From Gammaproteobacteria bacterium (GTDB lineage: Bacteria; Pseudomonadota; Gammaproteobacteria; SURF-13), in contig JAURVQ010000096.1 in the NCBI GenBank assembly GCA_030655395.1, positions 1 to 36,033 of the forward strand: 36,033 bases of DNA. Direction: 5' to 3'. Made by a program: the position numbers and the translations under genes. Shown here in pieces: positions 7,507 to 17,659 of this stretch. The stretch's first letter is position 1. Each line of letters starts with the position of its first letter. The notes beneath the pieces were generated by a model, which was not told the DNA's origin, ran no database searches, and was given only the letters and a program-made list of their open reading frames with translations.

Positions 7507-8167
7507 GCAGGCAATACCCGGCGCCGCGCACGGTGTGCAGCAGCGGCGTGGAAAAACTCTTGTCGATCTTCTGGCGCAGGCGGCTGATGTGGACGTCGAT
7601 CACATTGGTCTGCGGATCGAAGTGGTAGTCCCACACGTGCTCCAGCAGCATGGTGCGCGTGACTACCTGATTGCTGTGACGCATCAGATATTCGAGCAAA
7701 CGGAATTCGCGCGGCTGCAAATCAATGTGTTTGCCGGCGCGTGTCACGCTGCGCGCGAGCAGGTCCATTTCCAGATCGGCGACACGCAGATGGCTGTCCA
7801 CACCGCCCGTGCTCCTGCGCAGCAGCGCCTCAAGCCGCGCGAGCAGTTCGGAAAAGGCGTAGGGCTTGGGAAGGTAATCGTCGCCGCCGGCGCGCAGGCC
7901 CTTGACGCGGTCGTCTACTTCACCGAGCGCGCTGAGTATCAGCACCGGCGTAGTATTGCCACTGGCCCGCAGCGCCTCGATGATGGACAGACCATCACCT
8001 CCCGGTAGCATGCGGTCGACGATCATGGCGTCATAACTCTCCTGCAGCGCGAGATGCCTGCCCTCTTCCGCATTGGCGGCATGGTCCACCGCATAGCCGC
8101 TCTCCTTCAGGCCCTTGACCAGGTAGGCCGCCGCCTGGCGGTCGTCTTCAATCACCAGAATACGCAT
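7493..8167 (-). CDS. OmpR/PhoB-family response regulator
   Basis: DNA-binding partner of the adjacent kinase. The 224-residue protein has a receiver domain (1-115) with acidic pocket E7-D9, phospho-acceptor D51 in IVDRMLPGGDG, S79 and K101 in YLPKPYAF, then a winged-helix output domain with LLARSVTRAGKHIDLQPREFRLLEYL in pieces and the recognition region NVIDVHISRLRQKID. The ATG at 8167 is chosen because it begins with the family-standard MRILVIEDD; a longer form from 8203 lacks a ribosome binding site. It is divergent from the acidic exported protein at 8309, whose promoter is the most likely local target. That target is an inference. Confidence 0.93.
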   Translation of the reverse strand: MRILVIEDDRQAAAYLVKGLKESGYAVDHAANAEEGRHLALQESYDAMIVDRMLPGGDGLSIIEALRASGNTTPVLILSALGEVDDRVKGLRAGGDDYLPKPYAFSELLARLEALLRRSTGGVDSHLRVADLEMDLLARSVTRAGKHIDLQPREFRLLEYLMRHSNQVVTRTMLLEHVWDYHFDPQTNVIDVHISRLRQKIDKSFSTPLLHTVRGAGYCLRAPS

Positions 8168-8308
8168 GGCGCCATCATAAGGCAGCGCGGCATCCCGCGA
8201 CATTACGAATTTTTAATGCTGCGGAAAGGCTGGGGTAATGCAGCCGCTGTCATGCTCTGCTCCAACGTGTTGAATGGTTCAATGCGTCACTGACAGAGGA
8301 GTTAACTC

Positions 8309-8608
8309 ATGATACACAAAAACACACTCAGCGCCACACTGGCGGCCACCCTGTTTGCGTTGGGCCTGGCCGGCACAGCCGTTGCGGACGACGACAAGAC
8401 TTCCGCAGCCTCTAGCACGGCAGAATCGGTCAACGATGCACGACGCCCTCATGCAGGTCGTGAAGATGGCAAACATGAAGCCGCTGACAAGCACCATGAA
8501 CACAGGGTCAAGGGCAAGGCCCAGAAAAAGGAAGTCGAGGAACATGAAGATGAAGAATCCTCCGATGATGACCAGGAGGAATCCGCCGAGGATTATCACA
8601 AGAAGTAA
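8309..8608 (+). CDS. Small exported acidic/histidine-rich protein, unknown function
   Basis: A 99-residue protein with a clear signal peptide (MIHKNTLSATLAATLFALGLAGTAVA, cleaved near residue 26) and a mature part of about 73 residues made almost wholly of D, E, K, H, S and A. Examples are HEAADKHHEHR and EEHEDEESSDDDQEES. It is probably disordered, periplasmic, and could bind divalent metal cations or buffer charge; no family is recognised. GAGGAG sits 7 nt before the ATG, a strong site. It is divergent from the response regulator and is followed after 62 bp by the cytochrome b561 gene, with a hairpin in between. The reading frame and signal peptide make it credible as a real gene. Confidence 0.8.
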   Translation: MIHKNTLSATLAATLFALGLAGTAVADDDKTSAASSTAESVNDARRPHAGREDGKHEAADKHHEHRVKGKAQKKEVEEHEDEESSDDDQEESAEDYHKK

Positions 8609-8624
8609 TCTTACTACTGTCAGC

Positions 8625-8654
8625 GCACGCCGGGCAACAATCTGTCCGGCGTGC
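8625..8654 (+). terminator. Intercistronic hairpin before the cytochrome gene
   Basis: A perfect 9-bp inverted repeat, GCACGCCGG (8625-8633) and CCGGCGTGC (8646-8654), with a 12-nt loop lies between the acidic-protein stop and the cytochrome start. There is no following T-run, so it is more likely an attenuating or mRNA-stabilising stem than a full intrinsic terminator. Confidence 0.45.
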
Positions 8655-8670
8655 CCACTGGAGACCAATC

Positions 8671-9285
8671 ATGAACACAACCCACAGCACACAACATCCG
8701 CGTTGGGGCCGCACCACACGCTTCTTGCACATGGGGCTCGCCCTGATCGTGAGCCTGCAATTATTAAACAGCCTGGTGATGGAGGCGCCGGAACCGGATC
8801 ACCCGCTCAGCGGACTCGAAGCCCTGCTGTTTCACAGTCACGCATGGCTGGGGATGACGGCGCTTGCGGTGGTGCTGCTGCACTGGGCATGGAGCCTGTG
8901 GGGTGCGGGCGGCATCGGCATGCGCCACCTGTTTCCCTGGCGGGCGGCCGAGCGCACTGCCATCGCACAGGAACTGCGTGGTTTGCTGACGCTACGGCTG
9001 CCGCCAGGCGGCCCGACAGGCAAGCTCTCGGGGCTTATCCACGGCCTCGGCATATTGGCCGTGACCGGCGCGGCGCTCACGGGTGCGGTACTATTTTTCG
9101 CACTGCCGGAAAACGGCCAGACCAACCTTGTCACCGGCGCGGCCAAAGAAGCGCATGAGCTTATCTCCACCTTTGTATGGACCTACTGGATTGGGCATGT
9201 GATGATGGGACTGCTGCACCACTTTGTCACGCGCGACACGACCTTGCGCGACATGCTTAACCTGCGCGCAGATCAGCGGGGCTAA
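8671..9285 (+). CDS. Cytochrome b561-type membrane protein
   Basis: Integral membrane di-heme cytochrome b of the bacterial b561/hydrogenase b-subunit superfamily, expected to move electrons between quinone and periplasmic partners. The 204-residue protein has about four hydrophobic helices (roughly 17-36, 57-77, 120-143, 166-186) with candidate heme-ligand histidines H20, H57, H71, H124, H162, H176 and H183/184. TGGAGA precedes the ATG at 8671. It follows the acidic exported protein and ends 6 bp from the convergent hemL. Related cytochromes often occur with two-component systems and small heme proteins; here no c-type cytochrome gene is adjacent. Confidence 0.85.
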   Translation: MNTTHSTQHPRWGRTTRFLHMGLALIVSLQLLNSLVMEAPEPDHPLSGLEALLFHSHAWLGMTALAVVLLHWAWSLWGAGGIGMRHLFPWRAAERTAIAQELRGLLTLRLPPGGPTGKLSGLIHGLGILAVTGAALTGAVLFFALPENGQTNLVTGAAKEAHELISTFVWTYWIGHVMMGLLHHFVTRDTTLRDMLNLRADQRG

Positions 9286-9291
9286 AGGTGA

Positions 9292-10572
9292 CTACAGCCG
9301 CGCGAACACCTTCTCTGCTGCAGCCAGGGTGGCGTCGATCTCGGCGTCACCATGCGCGCTCGACACGAAACCGGCCTCGAAGGCCGACGGTGCGAGATAT
9401 ACGCCTTCGTCCAGCATGCCGTGGAAGAATTTCTTGAAACGCTCCACGTCACACGCCATTACCTGCGCGAAGTTGTGTATGTTTTTTTCACCGCTGAAAA
9501 AGATGCCGAACATGCCGCCGACCTGATTCGCGCACAGCGCCACACCCGCCTGCTGCGCGCGCTGCACCAGTCCGTCGGTGAGGCGCCGCGTGGTAGCGGT
9601 AAGACGCGCGAAGAATCCCGGCTCGCTGACGAGACTTAACATCGCGAGCCCGGCGGCCATCGCCAGCGGATTGCCCGACAGCGTACCGGCCTGATACACC
9701 GGCCCCAGCGGCGCGATCATCTGCATGATGTCTCTGCGCCCGCCGAATGCACCGACCGGCAGGCCGCCGCCAATCACCTTGCCGAGCGTGGTGAGGTCCG
9801 GCTGCACACCGTAATGCTGCTGCGCGCCGCCGAGCGCGACGCGGAAGCCGGTCATCACCTCGTCGAAGATCAGCACACTGCCGTGCTCGTCGCATAATCT
9901 GCGCAACCCTTCGAGAAATCCGGGCTGCGGTGGTACGCAGTTCATGTTGCCCGCCACTGGCTCGACGATGATGCAGGCGATCTGCTTGCTGTAATGCGCA
10001 AAGGCGTTGCGCACCTGTTCGAGGTCGTTGTACGCGAGCGTCAGCGTAAGCTCCGCAAGCGAGGCAGGCACACCGGGCGAGGTCGGCACGCCAAGGGTGA
10101 GTGCGCCGGAGCCCGCCTTCACCAGCAACGAGTCGGAATGGCCGTGATAGCAGCCTTCAAACTTGATGATCTTGTCGCGCCCGGTGTAGCCGCGCGCAAG
10201 ACGGATTGCACTCATGGTGGCCTCGGTGCCCGAACTCACCATGCGCACCATCTCGATCGACGGCACCAGTGCGCACACCTTGTCTGCCATCTCGGTCTCG
10301 ATCGCAGTGGGCGCGCCAAAGCCCAGGCCCTGCTCCACCGCCGCCTGCACCGCCTCAATCACGCGCGGGTGCGCATGACCCGCAATCATCGGCCCCCATG
10401 AGCCGACGTAATCGATGTAGCGCCTGCCGTCCTCGTCGATGAGATACGCGCCTTCGCCACGCTTGAAAAATACCGGCTCGCCGCCCACGCCGCGAAACGC
10501 GCGCACCGGTGAGTTGACGCCGCCGGGGATGTGGCGCTGGGCCAAGGTGAAAAGTTCGTGTGATTTGGTCAT
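9292..10572 (-). CDS. hemL: Glutamate-1-semialdehyde 2,1-aminomutase
   Basis: PLP-dependent enzyme converting glutamate-1-semialdehyde to 5-aminolevulinate in the C5 heme pathway. The 426-residue product covers the whole family, starting [23 protein letters not shown], with [16 protein letters not shown] (113-128), [11 protein letters not shown] (137-147), the FDEVMTGFR segment (236-244) and the PLP-binding lysine K265 in [17 protein letters not shown]. The ATG at 10572 overlaps the thiE stop as ATGA, so it is translationally coupled as the last gene of thiD-thiE-hemL. This is the heme/tetrapyrrole enzyme, not a general class III transaminase, by its substrate-loop motifs. Confidence 0.98.
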   Translation of the reverse strand: MTKSHELFTLAQRHIPGGVNSPVRAFRGVGGEPVFFKRGEGAYLIDEDGRRYIDYVGSWGPMIAGHAHPRVIEAVQAAVEQGLGFGAPTAIETEMADKVCALVPSIEMVRMVSSGTEATMSAIRLARGYTGRDKIIKFEGCYHGHSDSLLVKAGSGALTLGVPTSPGVPASLAELTLTLAYNDLEQVRNAFAHYSKQIACIIVEPVAGNMNCVPPQPGFLEGLRRLCDEHGSVLIFDEVMTGFRVALGGAQQHYGVQPDLTTLGKVIGGGLPVGAFGGRRDIMQMIAPLGPVYQAGTLSGNPLAMAAGLAMLSLVSEPGFFARLTATTRRLTDGLVQRAQQAGVALCANQVGGMFGIFFSGEKNIHNFAQVMACDVERFKKFFHGMLDEGVYLAPSAFEAGFVSSAHGDAEIDATLAAAEKVFARL

Positions 10573-11240
10573 GATGCTTTTTCCTGCTGTTCAAATAATT
10601 GTGCATAGCGGTGCGCCGCGCCACGGATGTCGTCCGCGCCGAACACGCCCTCCACCACTGCGAGCATGTCGGCACCCGCCTCGATCAGGCGCGCGCCGGT
10701 AGCGTGTGTGATACCGCCGATGGCGACAATCGGGATGCGCAGCTCGGCACGTGCGCTACGCAACAATTCCAGATCGGCCATGACGGCGTGTGGCTTGGTG
10801 CGTGACACGAAGAAGCGTCCGAACGCGACATAGTCCGCGCCTGCGGCCTCTGCCGCGCGCGCGCGCGCCAACAGGTTGTAGCACGACACCCCGATGATGG
10901 CGTTACGGCCCAGCGTGCGCCGCGCGTCAGCGACGCCGGCATCGTCACGCCCCAGATGTACGCCGTCTGCACCCACCGCGCGCGCCAGATCGACATCATC
11001 ATTGATGATGAGCGGCACCTGATAACTGCGGCATATCTCAAGCAGGACTCGCACCTCGGCTTCGCGCTGCACCACATCAGTGCTTTTATCGCGGTATTGT
11101 ATCAGCGTCGCGCCACCCTCTATCGCCAGCGTCACTGCCTGCGCAATGCGCTCCGCGCCCAGCGCATCGCCGCCGGTAATCGCATAGAGGCCGCGCAAGC
11201 GCTGCGTTGCCGCACGCGTGAGATAAGCCAGGCGGGTCAT
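10569..11240 (-). CDS. thiE: Thiamine-phosphate synthase
   Basis: Joins HMP pyrophosphate with the thiazole phosphate to give thiamine monophosphate. The 223-residue TIM-barrel protein shows GLYAITGG (17-24), the substrate-binding YRDKSTD and [25 protein letters not shown], the conserved [21 protein letters not shown] and IVAIGGIT, typical of ThiE. The ATG at 11240 overlaps the thiD stop as ATGA; the longer open frame to 11411 lies inside thiD and is rejected. Its own stop overlaps hemL in the same way. The order thiD-thiE-hemL matches known gammaproteobacterial arrangements. Confidence 0.96.
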   Translation of the reverse strand: MTRLAYLTRAATQRLRGLYAITGGDALGAERIAQAVTLAIEGGATLIQYRDKSTDVVQREAEVRVLLEICRSYQVPLIINDDVDLARAVGADGVHLGRDDAGVADARRTLGRNAIIGVSCYNLLARARAAEAAGADYVAFGRFFVSRTKPHAVMADLELLRSARAELRIPIVAIGGITHATGARLIEAGADMLAVVEGVFGADDIRGAAHRYAQLFEQQEKAS

Positions 11241-12046
11241 TCGCCGCTTTCGTGCTTCACCCAGAACAGACGGTTGGGCAAATACTGTCCTTTGCCCAAC
11301 CGGTGCGCATGCTTGAGCGCACCCCAGGTGTATTGCTGCGCCTCGTGTATGGCGGTGAACGGCTCCAGGCCGTGTGCCAGCATGCCGGCGATGGCCGAGG
11401 CCAGTGTGCAACCGGAGCCGTGATAGCTGCCCGGCAGACGCTCCCAGTGAAAGGTTTCGAGCTTGCGGTGATTGCCGTACAAGGTGTTGACGACTTCAGG
11501 TGTGTTTTCATGCGTACCGGTAATCAGCACAAATTCGCTGCCGTATTCCATGATCTGCTGCGCGCAGGCATCCAGTGTATCGGCGGACGACGCCAGCGCC
11601 CGCGCCTCAAGGCTGTTGGGGGTCAGCACGGTGGCCAGCGGGAATAACAGCGCGATCATCACCTCTCGCAGCGGCTCATCGGCCAGCTCATAGCCGCGCG
11701 CGGAAGTGAGCACAGGGTCGAGCACTACGGGTACACCGGGATAGTCCTTGAGAATAGTGTGCACGGCCTCGGCTATCGCGCGGCTGCCCAGCATGCCGAT
11801 CTTGAACGCCGCCACGGCCAAGTCATCAAGCACCGCGCGCGCCTGCTCGATCACCAGCGTGGCCTCTACGGCCATGAAATCCTTGACGCCTTCCGTGTCC
11901 TGCGCGGTGAGCGCGGTAATCACAGGCGCCGCGTGACAACCTTGGCTCGCCAGTGTCTCAATATCCGCCTGGATGCCCGCACCGCCGGTGGGGTCATTAC
12001 CCGCGAACACCATCACCACCGGGGGATTTTCCAGCTCGTTATCCAT
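11237..12046 (-). CDS. thiD: Hydroxymethylpyrimidine/phosphomethylpyrimidine kinase
   Basis: Phosphorylates HMP and HMP phosphate to make the pyrimidine half of thiamine. The 269-residue ribokinase-fold protein has the N-terminal VVMVFAGNDPTGGAGIQADI, the VLDPVLTSARGYELAD segment, LTPNSLEA, ITGTHE and the phosphate-binding GSGCTLASAIAG near residues 211-222. It is first in the thiD-thiE-hemL operon. The chosen ATG at 12046 has no strong ribosome binding site; ATG at the MVFAG position is a shorter alternative but would trim the first strand. It is divergent from the rubredoxin gene across about 126 bp. No TPP riboswitch was recognised upstream. Confidence 0.95.
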   Translation of the reverse strand: MDNELENPPVVMVFAGNDPTGGAGIQADIETLASQGCHAAPVITALTAQDTEGVKDFMAVEATLVIEQARAVLDDLAVAAFKIGMLGSRAIAEAVHTILKDYPGVPVVLDPVLTSARGYELADEPLREVMIALLFPLATVLTPNSLEARALASSADTLDACAQQIMEYGSEFVLITGTHENTPEVVNTLYGNHRKLETFHWERLPGSYHGSGCTLASAIAGMLAHGLEPFTAIHEAQQYTWGALKHAHRLGKGQYLPNRLFWVKHESGE

Positions 12047-12172
12047 ATAAGTACTATATCATTTGTCGCGCGTGTATATCAGCGGCGGATGGTTACATCT
12101 GGCCTGTGGACGTGAGAAAATGCACCCTTCGCGGCGGCAGCATGGTTGCCGCTGCATCACATCAGGAGTGTT

Positions 12173-12337
12173 ATGAAGTCATACATGTGCGTGATCTGCG
12201 GTTTTATTTACGATGAAGCCGCGGGCCTGCCCCAGGAGGGCATCCCCCCCGGAACAAAATGGGAAGACATCCCGCTCAACTGGAAGTGTCCGGAGTGCGG
12301 CGCCGGCAAAGAAGATTTTGAAATGATCGAGGTGTAA
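12173..12337 (+). CDS. Rubredoxin
   Basis: Small cytoplasmic electron carrier with one iron held by four cysteines. The 54-residue protein has the two classic loops, CVICG near residues 6-10 and CPECG near 39-43, and the core sequence [24 protein letters not shown]. Start at 12173 is set by AGGAG 6 nt upstream and by the family N-terminus; a longer frame to 12146 has no function. It stands alone between the thiDE-hemL operon and a convergent lipoprotein gene, so its redox partner is not visible here. Confidence 0.96.
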   Translation: MKSYMCVICGFIYDEAAGLPQEGIPPGTKWEDIPLNWKCPECGAGKEDFEMIEV

Positions 12338-12391
12338 CGCCCATACTGCCTGCCCTGTTCAAAGGGTCTGCCTCGCTGCATGCAGCAGCTT

Positions 12392-12685
12392 TCAGGGCGC
12401 AGGCGCAGACTTCAGTGCTTCGCCACGTGCCTTGATCGCCTCGCGCCGAGCCGCGAGCGCCTCTTCACGCGCCTGCTCGTAGGCGCCCGCATCGAGGGCC
12501 TGCTTGGCCTTGTTGAGCAGCGCCTCCGCATTTTCCATCGGCTCCGGTGCGAGTTCGCCCGCATTCGCCTCACGTGCCGCCTGCACCGCCTGGCGCGCAT
12601 CGCTCATCTCCTGCGTGGGAATGCTGGTGCAGCCGAGCACGGCGCCAAGCACAAGCGTGAGATAGCGGAAGCGGAGTTGAATCAT
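12392..12685 (-). CDS. Small DUF4398-type lipoprotein
   Basis: A 97-residue protein with a lipoprotein signal (hydrophobic stretch ending LGAVLGC, cysteine near 19) followed by an alanine/glutamate-rich helical region, ARQAVQAAREANA and AEALLNKAKQALDAGAYEQAREEALAAR. This resembles DUF4398 outer-membrane lipoproteins, which carry a short TPR-like helical pair. The function is unknown; envelope-associated by inference. The start at 12685 is chosen for the signal peptide; the ribosome binding site is weak (AGG), and an ATG at 12715 is possible. A good promoter lies at 12738-12766. It is divergent from the wrbA-like gene. Confidence 0.8.
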   Translation of the reverse strand: MIQLRFRYLTLVLGAVLGCTSIPTQEMSDARQAVQAAREANAGELAPEPMENAEALLNKAKQALDAGAYEQAREEALAARREAIKARGEALKSAPAP

Positions 12686-12737
12686 CGGCAGAGCCTGACG
12701 CGTTGCGAATGGCATAGAGAAACAGCGTGACGGCTCA

Positions 12738-12766
12738 AAGCTAGCACCCGTGTCCTGCACTGTCAA
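12738..12766 (-). promoter_or_regulatory. Sigma-70-like promoter upstream of the DUF4398 lipoprotein
   Basis: On the minus strand a perfect -35 TTGACA (12761-12766) is followed by a 17-bp spacer and a -10 TAGCTT (12738-12743) with three of six consensus bases. It lies about 50 bp upstream of the lipoprotein start within the 142-bp divergent gap to the wrbA-like gene. Confidence 0.5.
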
Positions 12767-12791
12767 GCAAGCGTCAACTCGGCTACCATAG

Positions 12792-13430
<639 letters not shown>

Positions 13431-13453
13431 ATTCAGGCGAATAACCATTACTC

Positions 13454-15175
13454 ATGCGCGCATCTCAACTGCTCATCCCGACACTGAAAGAAGTCCCCGC
13501 CGACGCCGAGGTCATCAGCCATCAACTGATGCTGCGCGCAGGCATGATCCGCAAGCTGGCGGCAGGTATCTACAGTTGGCTGCCGCTCGGCCTGCGTGTG
13601 CTGCGCAAGGTCGAAGGCATCGTGCGCGAGGAGATGGATCGCGTCGGCGCGCAAGAGGTGCTGATGCCGGCAATACAGCCCGCAGAGTTGTGGCAGGAGT
13701 CGGGACGCTGGGGATTTTACGGCTCCGAATTACTGCGCATCAAGGATCGTCATCAGCGCGATTTCTGTTTCGGCCCCACGCACGAGGAGGTCATCACCGA
13801 TCTCATCCGCAACGAAATCCGCAGCTATAAACAACTGCCCGCGACGTTCTACCAGATTCAGACCAAATTCCGCGACGAACCGCGTCCACGTTTCGGCATC
13901 ATGCGCGCACGCGAGTTTTTGATGAAAGATGCGTACTCGTTTCATCTCGATCAGGCATCGCTGCAGGAAACGTATGACATCATGCACGAAACGTACACGC
14001 GCATCTTCACGCGTCTCGGCCTGAAATTCCGCGCGGTGTATGCCGACACCGGCGCCATCGGCGGCAGCGGCTCGCAGGAATTTCATGTGCTCGCCGACTC
14101 CGGCGAGGATGCCATCGCGTTCTCCAACGCGAGCGACTTCGCCGCCAACGTGGAATTGGCGGAGGCTGTAGCACCCGGCGGCAAGCGCCCCGCTCCGCAG
14201 CAAACACTGAAGACCGTTGACACCCCCGGCCAGCACAGCATTGAAGACGTCAGCCGTTTCCTGAAAGTGCCGCGCGAGCAATGCGTGAAAACATTGCTGG
14301 TGCAGGGCGCCAAGGACAATGTCGTGGCGCTGGTGTTGCGCGGCGATCACGAACTCAACATGGTCAAGGCTGGCAAACTCACCGGGGTGGCAAACCCTGT
14401 TGTATTCGCTACCGGCGAGCAGGTGCGTGCTGCAGTCGGGTGCGAACCCGGCTCGCTCGGCCCAGTGGGTTTAAAGATTGACGTGATTGTGGATCGCGCC
14501 GCCGCTCATCTCGCCGATTTTGTCTGCGGCGCAAATCAGGACGACAAGCATTACAGCGGCGTCAACTGGGGGCGCGATCTGGTGGAGCCGCTGATCGCGG
14601 ACATCCGCAACGTGGTCGCGGGCGACCCCTCGCCTGACGGCAAGGGCACGCTCGCCATCGCGCGCGGTATCGAGGTCGGCCACATCTTCCAGCTCGGCAC
14701 CAAATACAGTGCGGCGATGAACGCCAGCGTGCTCGATCAGACCGGGCAATCGGTGGTGATGACCATGGGCTGCTACGGGATCGGCGTTTCGCGCATCGTC
14801 GCCGCCGCCATCGAACAGAATCACGACGACCGCGGCATCATCTGGCCCCATGCGATAGCGCCGTTTCAGGTCGCCCTGCTGCCGATGAACATGCAGAAAT
14901 CGCAGCGCGTGCGCGAGGCCGCGGAAAGGCTTTACCGGGAATTACAGGACGCCGGTATCGCGGTGCTGTTCGACGACCGCCCGCTGCGCGCCGGCGTGAT
15001 GTTCGCCGACATGGAGCTGATCGGCATTCCGCATCGTCTGGTGCTGGGCGAACGGGGTCTCGATGCGGGCACTATCGAATATAAAGGACGGCGCGACGCA
15101 GAAAACCAGGATCTGTCGCTCTCAACCATTGTTGAATTTATTCAGTCGCAACTCGCTGTTGGCGGCATGCACTAA
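13454..15175 (+). CDS. proS: Prolyl-tRNA synthetase (bacterial type)
   Basis: Class II aminoacyl-tRNA synthetase charging tRNA-Pro. The 573-residue product has the bacterial layout: catalytic N-terminal half with GPTHEE (107-112) and motif 2 [10 protein letters not shown] (139-148), an inserted editing (INS/YbaK-like) domain at about 220-385 including [12 protein letters not shown], catalytic motif 3 [14 protein letters not shown] near 441, and an anticodon-binding domain ([12 protein letters not shown] to the end). The editing domain would hydrolyse Ala-tRNA-Pro. It ends 12 bp from the convergent glgB. Confidence 0.98.
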   Translation: MRASQLLIPTLKEVPADAEVISHQLMLRAGMIRKLAAGIYSWLPLGLRVLRKVEGIVREEMDRVGAQEVLMPAIQPAELWQESGRWGFYGSELLRIKDRHQRDFCFGPTHEEVITDLIRNEIRSYKQLPATFYQIQTKFRDEPRPRFGIMRAREFLMKDAYSFHLDQASLQETYDIMHETYTRIFTRLGLKFRAVYADTGAIGGSGSQEFHVLADSGEDAIAFSNASDFAANVELAEAVAPGGKRPAPQQTLKTVDTPGQHSIEDVSRFLKVPREQCVKTLLVQGAKDNVVALVLRGDHELNMVKAGKLTGVANPVVFATGEQVRAAVGCEPGSLGPVGLKIDVIVDRAAAHLADFVCGANQDDKHYSGVNWGRDLVEPLIADIRNVVAGDPSPDGKGTLAIARGIEVGHIFQLGTKYSAAMNASVLDQTGQSVVMTMGCYGIGVSRIVAAAIEQNHDDRGIIWPHAIAPFQVALLPMNMQKSQRVREAAERLYRELQDAGIAVLFDDRPLRAGVMFADMELIGIPHRLVLGERGLDAGTIEYKGRRDAENQDLSLSTIVEFIQSQLAVGGMH

Positions 15176-15187
15176 TAAATCTGCGCA

Positions 15188-17365
15188 TTAGCCCAAGTGC
15201 CTGAATACGGCGCCGGCCAGCGGCGGCAGTGAAATGTAAATGGAATAGGGTCGGCCCATCCACGGCGTTGGCTCCGCCTGTATCCCCGCGTTACCCAGGT
15301 TGCCGCCGCCGTAGTACGCCGAATCGGAATTGAATATTTCCTGGTAATAGCCCGCGTACGGTACGCCGAGCCTATAACCGTGACGCGGCACCGGCGTGAA
15401 GTTAAGCACTACCACCAGATTTTCCTGCTCGCTCTTACGCATGTAGGACACTACCGACTGTGCGGCGTCGTGACAGTCGATCCACTCGAAACCCTGCACC
15501 TCAAAGTCGTAGCGGTGCAGTGCGGACGACTGGCGGTACAGGCGGTTGAGATCACCCACCAGCGAGTGTACGCCCCGGTGCGGCGGATAATCGAGCACGT
15601 ACCAGTCGAGTTCGCGCGCATGGTCCCACTCCGGCCCTTGCGCGAATTCGCAGCCCATGAACAGCAGTTTCTTGCCGGGGTAGGTGTACATATAGGTGTA
15701 CAACAGGCGCAGGTTGGCCAGCCGCTGCCATTCGTCGCCAGCCATCTTGTAGTGCATCGAGGCCTTGCCATGCACGACTTCGTCGTGCGAAAACGGCAGC
15801 ACGAAGTTTTCCGTGTACGCATAGAGCATACCGAAGGTGAGGCGGTCGTGGTGGTAATGGCGATGCACCGGATCGAGACACATATACTCCAGCGTGTCGT
15901 GCATCCAGCCCATGTTCCACTTCATGCTGAAGCCGAGCCCGCCCAGCCACACCGGACGCGACACCATCGGCCAAGCGGTGGACTCCTCCGCCATCGTCAG
16001 CGTGCCGGGGTGGAGTTCGTGCGTGACGCTGTTGAGTTCGCGCAGGAAGTCGATCGCTTCGAGGTTTTCACGCCCGCCGTGAATATTGGGCAGCCAGTCG
16101 CCCGGATCGCGTGAGTAGTCGAGATAGAGCATGGAGGCGACGGCGTCGACGCGCAGTCCGTCGATGTGAAATTCCTCCAGCCAGTAGAGGGCGCTGGAGA
16201 TGAGGAAGTTCCTCACCTCGTTGCGGCCGTAATTGAAGATCAGCGTGCCCCAGTCACGGTGCTCGCCGCGACGCGGATCTTCATGCTCATACAGCGCGGT
16301 GCCGTCGAAGCGCGCGAGGCCGTGCGGGTCTTTCGGAAAATGCGCAGGCACCCAATCGAGCAGCACGCCGATGCCGTGACTGTGACAGTAGTCCACGAAA
16401 AAGCGCAGGTCATCCGGTGTGCCGTGGCGGCTGGTGGCGGCGAAATAACCGATGGTCTGATAGCCCCACGAGGCGTCGAGCGGATGCTCGGTGACCGGCA
16501 GCAGTTCGATGTGGGTAAATCCCAGCGGCTGCACGTAAGCCACCAGGCGCTCGGCCAGTTCCCGGTAGTTCAGGAATCCGTCCGTGGCACTGCGTTGCCA
16601 TGACCCGAGGTGCACCTCGTAGATGGACAGCGGCTCGTGTAGCCAGTCGGCGCGTTTGCGTGTTTCCAGCCAGGCGTCGTCATGCCACTGGAATGCGTCA
16701 TCTGCGCTCACGATGGACGCCGTACTCGGGCGTATTTCAAATCGCTGCGCGTAGGGATCGGCCTTGAGCAAAATCATGCTGTCGCGCGCGCGCAATTCAA
16801 ATTTATACAGCGCGCCCGCCGTCACGCCCGGAATGAACAGTTCCCACACCCCGTTGCTGCGCATGCGCATGGGATGACGCCGGCCGTCCCAGGCGTTGAA
16901 ATCGCTCACTACACTGACGCGTTCGGCGTTCGGCGCCCACACCACAAACAACACGCCTGCCACCCCATCCGCATCATGCAGATGGGCGCCCATGAAGCGC
17001 CAGGTATGACGATGACGCCCCTCGCCAAACAGGTGCAGATCGTATTCGGAAACCTGCGGCGGGAAACTGTAGGGATCGAACGCACGTGTGGTGTGACCCG
17101 CACCGTCGCCCAAGATGAGTTCGTAACGCTCCGGCACAACACCCGGGCGTCCGCGCCATTCGTACACATCCGTGCCGGGCACGCGCTGCATGGGGAACTG
17201 TGTGTCCCTGCTGGCGACCGCAACCTCCTTCACTCCTGGGATAAAGGCGCGGATCAGTTCCTCGCCGTTGTCCGCAGCATGCCGTCCGAGCAGCGCAAAC
17301 GGATCATGATGGCGCGCCTCAACGAGGCGCTGCAGTTCCTTATTGCGTTGAGCGGTCTTTTTCAC
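15188..17365 (-). CDS. glgB: 1,4-alpha-glucan branching enzyme
   Basis: GH13 enzyme that introduces alpha-1,6 branches in glycogen. The 725-residue product has an N-terminal domain and CBM48 module (to about 225), then the catalytic barrel: IYEVHLGSW (248-256), LLPVTEHP (288-295), and the triad D407 in GLRVDAV, E460 in MAEEST and transition-state D528 in [11 protein letters not shown]-terminal beta domain ends the protein. The start is GTG at 17365, with AGGA 7 nt upstream; the overlapping ATG at 17367 is followed at once by a stop. It is divergent from glgC across about 294 bp rich in hairpins. No glgA or glgP is in the window. Confidence 0.97.
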   Translation of the reverse strand: MKKTAQRNKELQRLVEARHHDPFALLGRHAADNGEELIRAFIPGVKEVAVASRDTQFPMQRVPGTDVYEWRGRPGVVPERYELILGDGAGHTTRAFDPYSFPPQVSEYDLHLFGEGRHRHTWRFMGAHLHDADGVAGVLFVVWAPNAERVSVVSDFNAWDGRRHPMRMRSNGVWELFIPGVTAGALYKFELRARDSMILLKADPYAQRFEIRPSTASIVSADDAFQWHDDAWLETRKRADWLHEPLSIYEVHLGSWQRSATDGFLNYRELAERLVAYVQPLGFTHIELLPVTEHPLDASWGYQTIGYFAATSRHGTPDDLRFFVDYCHSHGIGVLLDWVPAHFPKDPHGLARFDGTALYEHEDPRRGEHRDWGTLIFNYGRNEVRNFLISSALYWLEEFHIDGLRVDAVASMLYLDYSRDPGDWLPNIHGGRENLEAIDFLRELNSVTHELHPGTLTMAEESTAWPMVSRPVWLGGLGFSMKWNMGWMHDTLEYMCLDPVHRHYHHDRLTFGMLYAYTENFVLPFSHDEVVHGKASMHYKMAGDEWQRLANLRLLYTYMYTYPGKKLLFMGCEFAQGPEWDHARELDWYVLDYPPHRGVHSLVGDLNRLYRQSSALHRYDFEVQGFEWIDCHDAAQSVVSYMRKSEQENLVVVLNFTPVPRHGYRLGVPYAGYYQEIFNSDSAYYGGGNLGNAGIQAEPTPWMGRPYSIYISLPPLAGAVFRHLG

Positions 17366-17429
17366 ATGAAATTCCTGAACTTATGGCCCGAACCTTGCAA
17401 TTTAATGCAGGAGTGCGTGTATCATAACC

Positions 17430-17622
17430 GTATTCTTGGGGGATGGGGGAACCCCCTCTTCTCACGGCGGGTAACACGCGCATTCCTTGGTGCGCGTATT
17501 GCTGCACTAATAGATTAGATTGTTGGAAAAGCCCTTCCATGGGCTTTCCCAACACGCAAAGCGAAAAATGTGATTTTCGCTTTGCTCCATTTTTCAAGTA
17601 CTGCGGCGTATTTGAAAAATGG
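17430..17622 (+). promoter_or_regulatory. Multi-hairpin glgB-glgC intergenic region, possible glgC leader
   Basis: This gap holds consecutive inverted repeats. ACGCGCA/TGCGCGT lies at 17476-17482 and 17491-17497. GTTGGAAAAGCCC/GGGCTTTCCCAAC lies at 17522-17534 and 17541-17553, with one mismatch and a 6-nt loop. GCAAAGCGAAAA/TTTTCGCTTTGC, 12 bp perfect, lies at 17556-17567 and 17574-17585. CCATTTTTCAA/TTGAAAAATGG, 11 bp perfect, lies at 17587-17597 and 17612-17622. GAAAAATG occurs in both the second-to-last left arm (17563-17570) and the last right arm (17614-17621), so the CATTTTTC segment between them can pair with either. A GGGGGA motif also occurs twice near 17438-17450. The regulatory role is inferred. 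Confidence 0.5.
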
Positions 17623-17659
17623 CGACACATCCATGTATCGCACCGCAGGGAGACTTTCC

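Noticed and set aside
12047-12172. TPP riboswitch upstream of thiD
   Set aside because: No conserved CTGAGA-type core or matching helices were seen on the minus strand, and the leader is too short.
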